Origin: Aerococcaceae bacterium DSM 111176
GTDB taxonomy: Bacteria; Bacillota; Bacilli; Lactobacillales; Aerococcaceae
Length of the DNA stretch: 64,000 nucleotides
Assembly (NCBI GenBank): GCA_015863215.1
Contig: JACBXN010000056.1
Location: 28,253 to 92,252, forward strand
Reading direction: 5' to 3'
Shown here: positions 28,649-38,191 of the stretch, in pieces
Numbering within the stretch: position 1 is the first letter of the stretch
How the letters are laid out: the number at the start of each line of letters is the position of its first letter
Position numbers and translations under genes: made by a program
The notes under the pieces: generated by a model
Told to the model about the DNA's origin: nothing
Seen by the model: the letters and a program-made list of their open reading frames with translations, nothing else
Database searches by the model: none

Positions 28649-29143
28649 TTGACAAAAATAATCCGTAACGCAACCATCAGTGACATGGCTGATGTATTGA
28701 ATATTTACACTTATTACGCGAATGAAACAACAATATCATTTGAAGAATTTGTACCAGAAATCTTTTATTTTACGAAAAAACTCCCTAATCCGGGGGACCG
28801 AAATGTCTTTCTCGTTTATGAAGAGGATGGTAAAATTCTGGGCTATGCTTACACCAGTCTTTACGGTGATAGCTACGGTTACCGTCATACCAGAGAATTA
28901 TCAATTTATACAGATTATGAAGCTACATCAAAAGGCGTTGGCCAAGCATTGCTGAATGGGATGATTGATCAATTAAGTGAGTTAGATATTCATATTTTAA
29001 TCTCAGTCATTACTGCTGGAAATGAACCAAGCATCAAATTTCATTTGAAGAATCAATTCGAAGAGGTTGGCTATTTGAAGGAAGTCGGTCATAAATTTGA
29101 TCAATTTTTAGATGTGCATGTTTTACAGCGAAAATTAATATAA
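28649..29143 (+). CDS. GNAT-family N-acetyltransferase
   Basis: About 164 aa. It starts TKIIRNATISDMADVLNIYTYY, as in phosphinothricin/amino-acid acetyltransferases, and the acetyl-CoA loop region reads YEATSKGVGQALLNGM. The GAGAGGTGAT site points to TTG 28649; ATG 28640 is only 2 bp from that site and is less likely. The family acetylates small amines or antibiotics, but the substrate is not evident. It is a single gene ending at a shared terminator. Confidence 0.8.
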   Translation: MTKIIRNATISDMADVLNIYTYYANETTISFEEFVPEIFYFTKKLPNPGDRNVFLVYEEDGKILGYAYTSLYGDSYGYRHTRELSIYTDYEATSKGVGQALLNGMIDQLSELDIHILISVITAGNEPSIKFHLKNQFEEVGYLKEVGHKFDQFLDVHVLQRKLI

Positions 29144-29144
29144 T

Positions 29145-29186
29145 AAAAAGGCTTTTCAGTATTTTTGAACTAGAAAGCCTTTTTAA
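29145..29186. terminator. Bidirectional terminator between the GNAT gene and def
   Basis: AAAAAGGCTTT and AAAGCCTTTTT form a stem with T-runs on both strands, between two converging genes. Confidence 0.85.
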
Positions 29187-29193
29187 AATTTAT

Positions 29194-29760
29194 TTATAAA
29201 ATACTTGTATTGTCATCTGTTTCCCAAGGATTTTCTGCATCAATATGATCGTAAAACAGAATCCCTTTCAGATGGTCAATTTCATGCTGAATAACAATCG
29301 CTTCATAATCCGTTAGTTTAGCCTCATAATAGTCACCTTCAATGTCCTGATACTCAAATGTTACGCGTTTAGGACGTGGGACAATACCTGGCACTGAGCG
29401 TGGGACTGATAAGCACCCTTCCCCTTCAGATAGAGCTATTTTTTTAACTGAATGCTTTAATATACGCGGATTAATGAATACCTCGTCAATGATAACATCA
29501 GTGACATTGCCTTCCTCATCAAATTCAGTTAAATAAATGGCAAAAATTTGTTTAGAAATGCCTAATTGCGGTGCTGCTACCCCAACTCCTGGTCTTAAAT
29601 TATATTCCTCCGCAATTTCAGGTGTTTGACTATTAATCAAGAATTCACGCATTTTCTCAATTAATTGCTCGTCTTCCTCGCTTAATGGAAATTGTACAGG
29701 TTCAGCCACTTGTCTTAAAATTGGATCATCTTCAGCGATAAAGTTTTTCATTGTAATCAA
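29194..29760 (-). CDS. def: Peptide deformylase
   Basis: 188 aa. It removes formyl from the N-terminal Met of new proteins. All three motifs are present: GVGVAAPQLGI, EGCLSVP (metal Cys) and QHEIDHLKG (HExxH, metal and catalytic). The start is TTG 29760, giving MITMKNFI, an N-terminus common among Lactobacillales Def proteins. AAGGAGG lies 10 bp upstream and the start overlaps the hflX stop. It is the last gene of the hflX unit. Confidence 0.93.
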   Translation of the reverse strand: MITMKNFIAEDDPILRQVAEPVQFPLSEEDEQLIEKMREFLINSQTPEIAEEYNLRPGVGVAAPQLGISKQIFAIYLTEFDEEGNVTDVIIDEVFINPRILKHSVKKIALSEGEGCLSVPRSVPGIVPRPKRVTFEYQDIEGDYYEAKLTDYEAIVIQHEIDHLKGILFYDHIDAENPWETDDNTSIL

Positions 29761-31007
29761 TATTTTTCGTCCTCCTTATCATCTTTTGTTTTGTTACGAT
29801 AACCGATTAATTCATAATAATTTTTTTCTTCGTTAAAATCAACCGATGTGATTAATGTATTTTGTTGATATAGCGAGAGCAAATCACCCTCATCCGGTGC
29901 GACATTGACCGTAAATTCCTCCGCATTATCTATACAGAGCGACCAAATGCGTTCTTTTAATTTTTCGATATCTGCTTCATCTTTTGCCGAAATAGTAATA
30001 TTGGGGAATAATGTCGGCTCAAATGGCCTTGATAATCTATCCACTTTATTATATACCGTTAAAATTGGAATATCGTAAATTTCTAAATCCTTTAATAACG
30101 CCATAACCGTTTGTTCATGTGTATTAAAGGCTGGATGGCTTGCATCAACAACATGCAACAATACATCCATATAACGAATTTCTTCAAGAGTTGATTTAAA
30201 TGCATGGACTAATTGAGTGGGTAAGTCTTCAATGAAACCAACAGTATCCGTCACTGTAAACGCATCATGACCGTTAATTTTAAATTTACGGGTCAATGGA
30301 TCTAAAGTCGCAAACAATTGGTCTTTAACATAAGTATCATGGCTTGTTAATGCAGTTAGCAATGTTGATTTCCCAGCATTGGTATAACCAACCAAACCAA
30401 TATTAAACTCACGCCCACTAATACGACGTTGTCTTGTTCTCTCGCGGTGTTTTTCAACTTGCCTTAATTCTTTCCTGATAGCATGCATTCTCGAACGAAT
30501 ATAACGTCTATCTGTTTCTAATTGGGTTTCACCGGGACCTCTCGTTCCAATTCCTCCACCTTGACGTGACAGTGACAATCCTTTTCCGATCATACGAGGG
30601 AGTAAATAATCATATTGAGCCATTTCAACTTGTAATTTACCTTCCCGACTATTGGCACGCATCGCAAAGATATCTAAAATTAATTGAGTTCGGTCAATGA
30701 CACGTACACCAATTTCTTGCTCTAAATTAACATTGGTTGATGGCGATAATTCATTTTGTGAAATGACCAAATCGATATCATGACTTTCGACATATAAAAC
30801 AATATCTTCTAATTTCCCTTTTCCAACAAGTGTTCGATTATCTATGTGTGATAATTTCTGTGTTATTTGATGAATCACAGTACCGCCTGCCGTTTCAGTT
30901 AGGGCAGATAATTCTTTCATTAAATTAAAGAATGATTCATCTATAACTTCTCGGGTTTGTACGCCGATTAATAAGACTCGTTCGGGATCTGTTCCCGTTT
31001 CAATCAT
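29757..31007 (-). CDS. hflX: GTPase HflX
   Basis: 416 aa from ATG 31007, 9 bp after AAAGGTG. The N-terminal HflX domain holds the glycine-rich GLSLSRQGGGIGTRGPGETQ, then a coiled linker and the G domain with G1 GYTNAGKST, G3 DTVGFI and G4 NKVDR. HflX binds 50S subunits and splits stalled ribosomes after stress. The start overlaps the miaA stop (ATGATTGA). Confidence 0.94.
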   Translation of the reverse strand: MIETGTDPERVLLIGVQTREVIDESFFNLMKELSALTETAGGTVIHQITQKLSHIDNRTLVGKGKLEDIVLYVESHDIDLVISQNELSPSTNVNLEQEIGVRVIDRTQLILDIFAMRANSREGKLQVEMAQYDYLLPRMIGKGLSLSRQGGGIGTRGPGETQLETDRRYIRSRMHAIRKELRQVEKHRERTRQRRISGREFNIGLVGYTNAGKSTLLTALTSHDTYVKDQLFATLDPLTRKFKINGHDAFTVTDTVGFIEDLPTQLVHAFKSTLEEIRYMDVLLHVVDASHPAFNTHEQTVMALLKDLEIYDIPILTVYNKVDRLSRPFEPTLFPNITISAKDEADIEKLKERIWSLCIDNAEEFTVNVAPDEGDLLSLYQQNTLITSVDFNEEKNYYELIGYRNKTKDDKEDEKY

Positions 31008-31953
31008 AACCGATAACACCTTTCTGTAAATGTTTTATAATTTGTTGATCTGTTTTATTTACCGCCTCCTGCTGGTTCATATCTAACCAAATTGGATTCT
31101 TCATGCGATTTCTAAACCAGGTCAGTTGACGTTTAGCATAACGTCTTGAATTTTGTTGTATGGATTCCACCACAGCTTCTCTTGCCATATTCCCCTCAAA
31201 ATATGGGAACCATTCTTTATAACCAATGCCTTTTAATGATTGGAAATCTGCGCCGTTGGCTTGTTGATAAATGGCTTGAACTTCTTGTTCGAGACCAGTT
31301 TCTATCATCATTAAAACGCGCTGATTAATCCGTTCATATAGGAGCTCACGAGGTCTATCTAGGATAAAGAGTAATTCATTAAATACGGAGTGTTTCTCTT
31401 GATGACTCGTTTGGTTTGAGAATAATTCACCACTCTCTTCAATTACTTCCAGTGCTCTAATGGTTCGGCGTAAGTTTTGGTGTGGAATCTTCTCAGCTGC
31501 TGCAGGATCGATTTCATTTAATTTATCCCACATGCCTATATTACCAATTTGTTCGGCTTCTTCCTCTAGCTTCAACCTTTTCTTTGGATTTTCTGCTTGA
31601 CCAAATTCTAAGTCATACAATAATCCCTCTAAATAAAGCCCTGTACCCCCAACCACGATGGGGAGTTTCCCTCTTTGATAAATATCTAGGACAGCTTTTG
31701 TTGCAGCCTCTTTAAACAAATTGGCATTATATTCTTCATGTGGATCGAGTATATTTAACAAATGGTGTGGGATATTAGCCATTTCTTTCGGTGTTATTTT
31801 CCCTGTTCCAATGTCAAGTTGACGGTAGACTTGGAGACTATCACCATTAATAATTTCACCATTAAACTTCTGTGCTAGATGGATACTCAAATCAGTTTTA
31901 CCCACACCAGTTGGCCCTGCTAATACGATTAGTGGAATGTGTTGATAATCCAC
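31000..31953 (-). CDS. miaA: tRNA dimethylallyltransferase
   Basis: 317 aa. It prenylates A37 of tRNAs that read UNN codons. The P-loop LAGPTGVGKTDLS, NGDSLQVYRQLDIGTGK and VGGTGLYLEGLLYDLEFG are typical. It starts with GTG 31953 overlapping the recN TAG (TAGTG), so it is coupled to recN translation. The dimethylallyl donor comes from the isoprenoid pathway, in which ispA of the same run also acts. Confidence 0.95.
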   Translation of the reverse strand: MDYQHIPLIVLAGPTGVGKTDLSIHLAQKFNGEIINGDSLQVYRQLDIGTGKITPKEMANIPHHLLNILDPHEEYNANLFKEAATKAVLDIYQRGKLPIVVGGTGLYLEGLLYDLEFGQAENPKKRLKLEEEAEQIGNIGMWDKLNEIDPAAAEKIPHQNLRRTIRALEVIEESGELFSNQTSHQEKHSVFNELLFILDRPRELLYERINQRVLMMIETGLEQEVQAIYQQANGADFQSLKGIGYKEWFPYFEGNMAREAVVESIQQNSRRYAKRQLTWFRNRMKNPIWLDMNQQEAVNKTDQQIIKHLQKGVIGYD

Positions 31954-33701
31954 TATGCATCACTTCCTTTTGTATGATATTGCGCTAATAATTCTTCCGC
32001 TAACTCAAGTGAAGCAGCTGTTGTTTCTTCCCCTGAAATCATCTTAGCGATAGTTTCTTGGCGTTCTATATGACTGAGTGTATCTACTCTTGATACCGTT
32101 CGTCCTTGTTGTACAGCTTTAGAAATGAATAACTGAGTCTCAGCAATGGCCGCTACTTGAGGTAAATGCGTAATACATAATACTTGATGAATATTACTAA
32201 TAAGTGCCATTTTTTGTGCGATTGCTTGCGCCACTCGTCCTGAGACTCCTGTATCAATTTCATCAAAGACCATTGTTTTTGGTAAAGAGTCACGACTAAA
32301 GACGGTTTTCAGTGCTAGCATAAAGCGGCTTAACTCCCCACCCGATGCTACACGAATTAACGGTTTAAGACTTTCACCAGCATTTGTTGCAACAAAAAAT
32401 TCCGCTGTATCATAACCATAAGCATTTAATGATAAATAGGATTTTTGATTCGTAATCGCTGATAAACTGGTCATTAAGGCTTCATCTTGTTGAGATTCAG
32501 TGAAACGGACGTCAAAGCGACTATTTCCCATGTATAAGTCATTCAATTCCTGTAATATCGCATCGGTTAAATTAATTGCTAAATACTGACGTGATTTATG
32601 TAATTGAATTGCTAATTCATACGCCTTATCATAAGCCGTTTCAACTTTAGCTGCTAATTTTTCAATATATTGTTCTTTATGAGTAATCTGGAATATTTCT
32701 TCAGAAATTTCTTCGTAGTAAGTAAGAATCTCAGGAATTGTCATATTATATTTACGTTTAGCTTGGCTTAATTCCATTAAACGTGATTCTATTTCATCGA
32801 TGGATTGATTATCCATGTCACCCATATCAGATAAAGCAATTTGCCCTGCAATATCTTCAATCTCGTATGTGACTTGAGTGATGCGTTCAGGTAATTCAGC
32901 AAAACGATTATCAATCTTTTCGATCGAAGTTAATAGTTCCTGTGTTTTTTCGAGCTGACCTAGAATAGCATAATCACTGTCGGTGAACAATTGATTCAAT
33001 TCTTCAACTTGTCTAGTGAAATCTTGTTGATTTTGAAGTCGACGGCTGGTTGCCTCTAATTCCTCATCTTCACCTTTTATCAGTTGCAATTCTTCAATTT
33101 CAGTGGCTTGGAATTCGATAAAACTCAAACGTTGACGCTCATCCGTTTCATCTTGATGACTAGCCAGCCATTCACTCCTTAAATCTCTGTAATGATTATA
33201 TTGCTCGCGGTAAGCTGTTAATAATGCTTGATGATCTGATTCACCAAAGGCATCTAATAGTTTTAGATGTTCTTTCGGATTTAGTAATGATTGATGCTCA
33301 TTTTGACCATGAATATCTGATAAATATTGGCCAATCTTTTTCAATGTTGATACATTAGACAATTGACCATTTAAACGAACAATGTTTGTGCCCGATTTTT
33401 GAATTTCTCTGCGAATGATTAGAGGATCTGCTGATAAATCAATCTCCATACCTAATTTATCTAATTCTCTTTGAACCTTCTGTGGTTTTTCCAGTGAAAA
33501 CATACCTTCAACGATTAATTTATCAAAACCTTCACGAATGAAACTCGTTGAACCGCGTCCGCCACATAAAATACCGAGGGCATCAATGATAATCGATTTT
33601 CCGGCCCCTGTTTCCCCTGACAACACAGACATCCCATCTCTGAAGTCAATTTGAACGGCATCAATAATCGCAAAATTTTCAATTGATAATGTGATTAACA
33701 T
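31953..33701 (-). CDS. recN: DNA repair protein RecN
   Basis: 582 aa SMC-like ATPase. Walker A is GETGAGKSIIIDALG near residue 30. A long coiled-coil middle follows, then the signature ASGGELSRFMLALK and Walker B VFDEIDTGVSG. RecN acts early at double-strand breaks. In many relatives argR lies between tlyA and recN; here there are only 157 bp of non-coding DNA. A TATAAT in that gap hints at its own promoter. Confidence 0.96.
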   Translation of the reverse strand: MLITLSIENFAIIDAVQIDFRDGMSVLSGETGAGKSIIIDALGILCGGRGSTSFIREGFDKLIVEGMFSLEKPQKVQRELDKLGMEIDLSADPLIIRREIQKSGTNIVRLNGQLSNVSTLKKIGQYLSDIHGQNEHQSLLNPKEHLKLLDAFGESDHQALLTAYREQYNHYRDLRSEWLASHQDETDERQRLSFIEFQATEIEELQLIKGEDEELEATSRRLQNQQDFTRQVEELNQLFTDSDYAILGQLEKTQELLTSIEKIDNRFAELPERITQVTYEIEDIAGQIALSDMGDMDNQSIDEIESRLMELSQAKRKYNMTIPEILTYYEEISEEIFQITHKEQYIEKLAAKVETAYDKAYELAIQLHKSRQYLAINLTDAILQELNDLYMGNSRFDVRFTESQQDEALMTSLSAITNQKSYLSLNAYGYDTAEFFVATNAGESLKPLIRVASGGELSRFMLALKTVFSRDSLPKTMVFDEIDTGVSGRVAQAIAQKMALISNIHQVLCITHLPQVAAIAETQLFISKAVQQGRTVSRVDTLSHIERQETIAKMISGEETTAASLELAEELLAQYHTKGSDA

Positions 33702-33858
33702 CTACATCTCCCTCATCTCTTTAACATACTTCTAACTACTTTATGAAAAGGCTTAACACCTTACTGTTATCAAATTATACATCAAAGTTTACCCTTTGTG
33801 TTTAGAATTCACTCTAATATTTTATCCACTTATCATATCAAAAAACAACACGAAGCCG

Positions 33859-34671
33859 TTAAATTAGCTCATGAGCTTCTTTAACGACTTTTTGTGTATC
33901 GATTGTCAGATGAGTCTGATTGTCAGGTTGTTTGATATTCTTTAAATGAGCCAGGAATTCGATATTCCCTTCACCGCCTTTAATCGGAGAATAAGTCACC
34001 TCTTCAATTCCAAAGCCAATTTTCTGGATAAAAGTTAAGACTTCATCTAATACCGCTAAATGAACAGATGGATCTTTAATGATGCCGTTTTTACCAATGC
34101 GTTCAGGCCCCGCTTCAAATTGAGGTTTAATTAGGGCTAAGACACTACCATCCAATTCTAAAATCGCTTGTAATGGCGGTAAAATAAGCGATAATGAGAT
34201 AAATGACACATCAATACTAGCGATTGTTGGTGTCCCCTGAGTGAAATCTTCAGGTTTTGAATAACGGAAATTTTGACGTTCCAGTACTACAACACGGTCG
34301 TCTTGACGTAATTTAAAAGCTAATTGATTATAACCAACATCCAGCGCATAACTTAGTTTCGCTCCATTTTGAAGCGCTGCATCTGTGAATCCACCTGTTG
34401 ACGCCCCGATATCTAATAAAATTTGATCTGTCATATCAATATCAAAAGCTTCAATAGCACGCTCTAATTTATAACCGCCACGCGAAACATACTTTGGTTT
34501 TTCACCTTTAATATATAATTCTGTATCTACTGGGATTTTTTCGCCAGCTTTATCATAGCGTTGTTCTTTACGGTCATAGACCTTACCAGCCATAATTAAG
34601 CGTTGTGCTTGTTCGCGGGAATCGGTTAAACCTGCTTGAAAGACGAGTTTATCAACGCGGTCTTTTTTCAT
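33859..34671 (-). CDS. tlyA: TlyA-family rRNA methyltransferase (S4 + FtsJ domains)
   Basis: 270 aa. An N-terminal S4 RNA-binding domain (KDRVDKLVFQAGLTDSREQAQ) is joined to an FtsJ-like SAM methyltransferase with LLDIGASTGGFTDAALQNGA. TlyA adds 2'-O-methyl groups to cytidines in rRNA; some members are called hemolysin A. ATG overlaps the ispA stop (ATGA). Its place after ispA is the usual Firmicutes order. Confidence 0.93.
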   Translation of the reverse strand: MKKDRVDKLVFQAGLTDSREQAQRLIMAGKVYDRKEQRYDKAGEKIPVDTELYIKGEKPKYVSRGGYKLERAIEAFDIDMTDQILLDIGASTGGFTDAALQNGAKLSYALDVGYNQLAFKLRQDDRVVVLERQNFRYSKPEDFTQGTPTIASIDVSFISLSLILPPLQAILELDGSVLALIKPQFEAGPERIGKNGIIKDPSVHLAVLDEVLTFIQKIGFGIEEVTYSPIKGGEGNIEFLAHLKNIKQPDNQTHLTIDTQKVVKEAHELI

Positions 34672-35576
34672 AAATTCAAGTCCTCTGCTAATTGGTTAAC
34701 ATCAATGTATTTGACAAATTCTTTTAAGAAACTAAACGGCTTGTCTGTTTCCTTTTCCAATTTTAATATGATTTGATTAATTTGGCTAATCTCATCTGCT
34801 AAAGCATCTACAGCGCCTTTAGTCGTTAATAAATAAGGATAAGTATTCTTTTCATTAACCTCATCAGAATTCCCTAATTTTCCTGTTAACGCTTGATTAC
34901 CCGTTAAATCTTTTAAATCATTATGAATTTGATAAGCTAATCCAAAATGACGGCCAAATTTCTCTAATTGATCACGTACATCATCTTCTAATTCTAAAAT
35001 AATAGCCGCTGCATCAATTGAAAAACTAAATAAACGACCGGTCTTTTTATGATGAATTTCTTTCAATTCATCCAAAGAAATTTCGCGTTTCTCCGACTGT
35101 AAATCTTTAATTTGGCCAGCAACCATCCCATGCGCTCCTGAAGCAGCTACTAATTCTTGAATCAACTGGACACGTTGACGTGGTTTTATTTGATCATCTG
35201 CTGCAATCAAGCCAAATGCTTCAGTTAATAAGGCATCTCCTGCGAGAATTGCCGTAGCTTCATCAAATTGTTTATGACTCGTTGGTTGACCACGACGCAA
35301 ATCATCATTATCCATTGCTGGTAAATCATCATGAATTAATGAATAAGTATGAATAAATTCAAGCGCGATGGCTGTCTTCATCCCCAATTTTATTTTCTTC
35401 GATCCATAAATATAGAGTACTGCAAGTAATAATGTAGGACGTAGACGTTTACCACCTGTTTGTAGGGAATACATCATCGGTTTTAACAATTCAATATCCG
35501 CTTGGGAGTCGAATAATTGTTCATTTAAATTTTCCTCAAATAATTTGCGTAGATTTTTAAATTGTTTATTTGCCAT
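34668..35576 (-). CDS. ispA: Polyprenyl (farnesyl) diphosphate synthase
   Basis: 302 aa from ATG 35576 (GGAG 6 bp upstream; overlaps the xseB stop). It condenses IPP with allylic diphosphates. The first Asp-rich motif is intact (HDDLPAMDNDDLRRG). The second reads QIHNDLKDLTG, so the first Asp of the usual DDxxD is Asn. Lys of the HHKTGRL motif is present. The changed motif may alter rate or product length, but the rest is a normal IspA. Confidence 0.92.
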   Translation of the reverse strand: MANKQFKNLRKLFEENLNEQLFDSQADIELLKPMMYSLQTGGKRLRPTLLLAVLYIYGSKKIKLGMKTAIALEFIHTYSLIHDDLPAMDNDDLRRGQPTSHKQFDEATAILAGDALLTEAFGLIAADDQIKPRQRVQLIQELVAASGAHGMVAGQIKDLQSEKREISLDELKEIHHKKTGRLFSFSIDAAAIILELEDDVRDQLEKFGRHFGLAYQIHNDLKDLTGNQALTGKLGNSDEVNEKNTYPYLLTTKGAVDALADEISQINQIILKLEKETDKPFSFLKEFVKYIDVNQLAEDLNL

Positions 35577-35799
35577 TTTCCACTCCATCTAATAGGACTT
35601 CGCCTTGGTCAGTCATCATTTTTGCCACTGTTTCCTCAGCATCTGTTAAAGTTTTTTGGCAAAATTGACTTAATTTAATTCCCTCTTTGTAAGCAGTTAA
35701 TGCTTGTTCCAAAGGCAAATCTCCTTGCTCTAATTGCTTAACAATTTCTTCTAATTTAGCCATTGCTGACTCAAATGTCATGGTTTCTTGTTTACTCAT
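35566..35799 (-). CDS. xseB: Exodeoxyribonuclease VII small subunit
   Basis: 77 aa from ATG 35799, overlapping xseA by 8 bp with GGAG upstream; the longer reading frame has no support. It shows the family pattern MTFESAMAKLEEIVKQLEQG and PLEQALTAYKEGIKL. It assembles with XseA to degrade single-stranded DNA into acid-soluble oligonucleotides. Confidence 0.94.
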   Translation of the reverse strand: MSKQETMTFESAMAKLEEIVKQLEQGDLPLEQALTAYKEGIKLSQFCQKTLTDAEETVAKMMTDQGEVLLDGVENGK

Positions 35800-37162
35800 T
35801 TTCCATCTCCTTATCATCAACAGTGATTTCATCCACCGTCACCATACTATGCCCGTCCCCAAAACGGACCTTTAATAGGTCGCCTTTAGATAAATCTCTT
35901 GCAGATTTAATAATTTTATCTTCCCGCTCAGTAATTGTATACCCGCGAGCTAACGTGCTCATCGGACTATGCGCCTCTAATAATTGATCCAGTAATTGAC
36001 GATCTTGCTTTAATTTTACAACCATTTGCTGGATTGATTGATTTAATTGCTTCGTTTGATTGTCAACACTCTGATTTAAATACTGAATACGTGGCATAGG
36101 AGTCAACGCTTGTAATTGTTGACTTAAATAATTTATTTGATAATTATTTTGTTGAAAGTATTGCACTTGGCCTTGTTGTAAGCGGTCGTTTAATCGGTCC
36201 AAGTCCTGTATAAAGGGTTGATATAGTCTATCTGGTTGCGTTAGAACATAAGACTGGCTAAAGCGTTCTAATTGCTTACGTTGCCCACTTAAACGTTGTG
36301 TCGTCGCAAACACTAATCGCTCTTGTAGACCATTGATAAATGTTAATACTTCAGTTAATACTGGAACAGCCATTTCCGCTGCAGCTGTTGGTGTAGGTGC
36401 TCTACGGTCAGCTACTAAATCTGCGATCGTCGTATCGGTTTCGTGACCGATTGAAGATATAACGGGTAGTGAACAATTTAAAATTGCTGCAGCAACCTTC
36501 TCCTCATTAAATGGCCATAAGTCCTCTATTGAACCCCCACCACGAGCAACGATGACCGTATCGTACTCATCTTTATGTGCTTCAATTTGTCTAAAAGCTT
36601 CCACAATTTCCCCAGCAGCCTCTTCCCCTTGCACTCTTGTTGGATAAACAACGATTTGTGCAATTGGAAAGCGTCTTTTCACTGTTGTGATAATGTCACG
36701 AATAACTGCTCCTGACGGACTAGTAATAACCGCAATCTTTTTAGGAATAATAGGGATTGGTTTCTTAGGTTGATCAAACCAGCCTGCTTTTTCCAATTTT
36801 TCCTTTAATTGTGCGAATGCTAAATAAAACGCACCTAAACCATCAGGTTCAATTGAATCAATAATGATTTGATATGTTCCCCGAGCTGGATAAGTTTGAA
36901 TACGTCCACGGGCATAAACTTTCATACCTTCTTCAAGCTTAAATTTAATTTTTGAGAATGCTCCCTTAAACATAACCGCACTAATTTGGACCGCATCATC
37001 TTTTAAATTAAAATATTGATGGGCATTGGGACGATTCCGGTAATTCGAAATTTCCCCCACTACAAATATTTGTTGTAAGTATGGATCACGGTCAAATTTG
37101 GCACTAATATATTTAGACAGTGCGCTGATAGTGAGATACTTTTCTCGGTCTAGTTGTGCCAT
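35792..37162 (-). CDS. xseA: Exodeoxyribonuclease VII large subunit
   Basis: 456 aa. An N-terminal OB-fold (LTISALSKYISAKFDRDPYL, VGEISNYR) is followed by the catalytic core with KKIAVITSPSGAVIRDI, ARGGGSIEDLWPFN and GHETDTTIADLVADRRAPTPTAAAE in two parts, then a coiled-coil C-terminus. It is the nuclease subunit of ExoVII and lies 2 bp from folD. Confidence 0.95.
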   Translation of the reverse strand: MAQLDREKYLTISALSKYISAKFDRDPYLQQIFVVGEISNYRNRPNAHQYFNLKDDAVQISAVMFKGAFSKIKFKLEEGMKVYARGRIQTYPARGTYQIIIDSIEPDGLGAFYLAFAQLKEKLEKAGWFDQPKKPIPIIPKKIAVITSPSGAVIRDIITTVKRRFPIAQIVVYPTRVQGEEAAGEIVEAFRQIEAHKDEYDTVIVARGGGSIEDLWPFNEEKVAAAILNCSLPVISSIGHETDTTIADLVADRRAPTPTAAAEMAVPVLTEVLTFINGLQERLVFATTQRLSGQRKQLERFSQSYVLTQPDRLYQPFIQDLDRLNDRLQQGQVQYFQQNNYQINYLSQQLQALTPMPRIQYLNQSVDNQTKQLNQSIQQMVVKLKQDRQLLDQLLEAHSPMSTLARGYTITEREDKIIKSARDLSKGDLLKVRFGDGHSMVTVDEITVDDKEMENE

Positions 37163-37164
37163 AC

Positions 37165-38046
37165 TTACCCTTCACCTAAAATCTCTTGTGGATCAATATT
37201 GTTTTGACGGCAGGCACATTGAATCGTTTGTTCCATTAACATCGCCACTGTCATCGGTCCGACTCCTCCTGGAACAGGCGTTATGGCTTTGACTTTGTCT
37301 ATTACTGCTTCAAAATCAACATCCCCATGTAACTTCCCGTCTTCTCCGCGAAGGATACTCACATCAACCACTACCGTACCTGGCTGGATATCGTCCTCAT
37401 TGATTGAGTTTGGATTACCGGCAGCAGTAACAATAATATCCGCTTGTTGAACATATTGTGCTGGATTTTGAGTTCGTGTATGCAATACCGATACCGTTGC
37501 ATTTGCATGTGTCATAAGTAGCGCTAGCGGTAAGCCAACAATTTGACTACGTCCAATAATTACAACGTTCTTACCAGATACTTCAATGTTGTAATAATTT
37601 AATAAGTCCATAATACCTTTAGGTGTACATGGAACTAACTCTGCATTGTTTTCAACTAATCGCCCTAAATTATAAGGGTGGAATCCATCTACATCTTTTT
37701 GAGGCGAAATGGCTTCGATCGCTTGATTTTCATCTAAGTGTTTAGGTAAAGGTAATTGAACGATAATGCCTGATACCTTCGGGTCTTCATTGCGAATTTG
37801 AATTTCCTCAAGTAATTTATCTTGTGTTGTATTTTCTGGTAAGACTAACCATTCGAAGTCCATGCCAATTGTTTGTGCACGTTTTTGTTTTTGGCCTACG
37901 TACACTTTACTTGCTGGGTCTTCACCAACCGTTACCACCACTAATTTAGGTGTGACTTCATATTTATTTAATTTAGCTATGGCTTCTTTGAAATGATCCA
38001 CTAATACCTTAGACCTTTCCTTGCCACTTAATAATTGTACTGACAT
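37165..38046 (-). CDS. folD: Methylenetetrahydrofolate dehydrogenase / cyclohydrolase
   Basis: 293 aa from ATG 38046 with AAGGAG upstream. It has the catalytic VYVGQKQKRA (Lys), IIVQLPLPKHL, DVDGFHPYNLG and the NADP fold VIIGRSQIVGLPLALLM, ending in PVPGGVGPMTVAML. It makes 10-formyl-THF for purine and fMet-tRNA synthesis. It is the first gene of the folD-xseA-xseB-ispA-tlyA run. Confidence 0.96.
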   Translation of the reverse strand: MSVQLLSGKERSKVLVDHFKEAIAKLNKYEVTPKLVVVTVGEDPASKVYVGQKQKRAQTIGMDFEWLVLPENTTQDKLLEEIQIRNEDPKVSGIIVQLPLPKHLDENQAIEAISPQKDVDGFHPYNLGRLVENNAELVPCTPKGIMDLLNYYNIEVSGKNVVIIGRSQIVGLPLALLMTHANATVSVLHTRTQNPAQYVQQADIIVTAAGNPNSINEDDIQPGTVVVDVSILRGEDGKLHGDVDFEAVIDKVKAITPVPGGVGPMTVAMLMEQTIQCACRQNNIDPQEILGEG

Positions 38047-38191
38047 GACTAATCTCCTTAAAACTGTAATGTACAAATATTTTAACACAAAATATCCCCA
38101 TAAAATAGCTTATAACTAGTAATACAATATTCTCAGTGGTTATCTCAATTATTTTTAGTATAATAAATGAATAGAGATGAGGAGGTCACAT

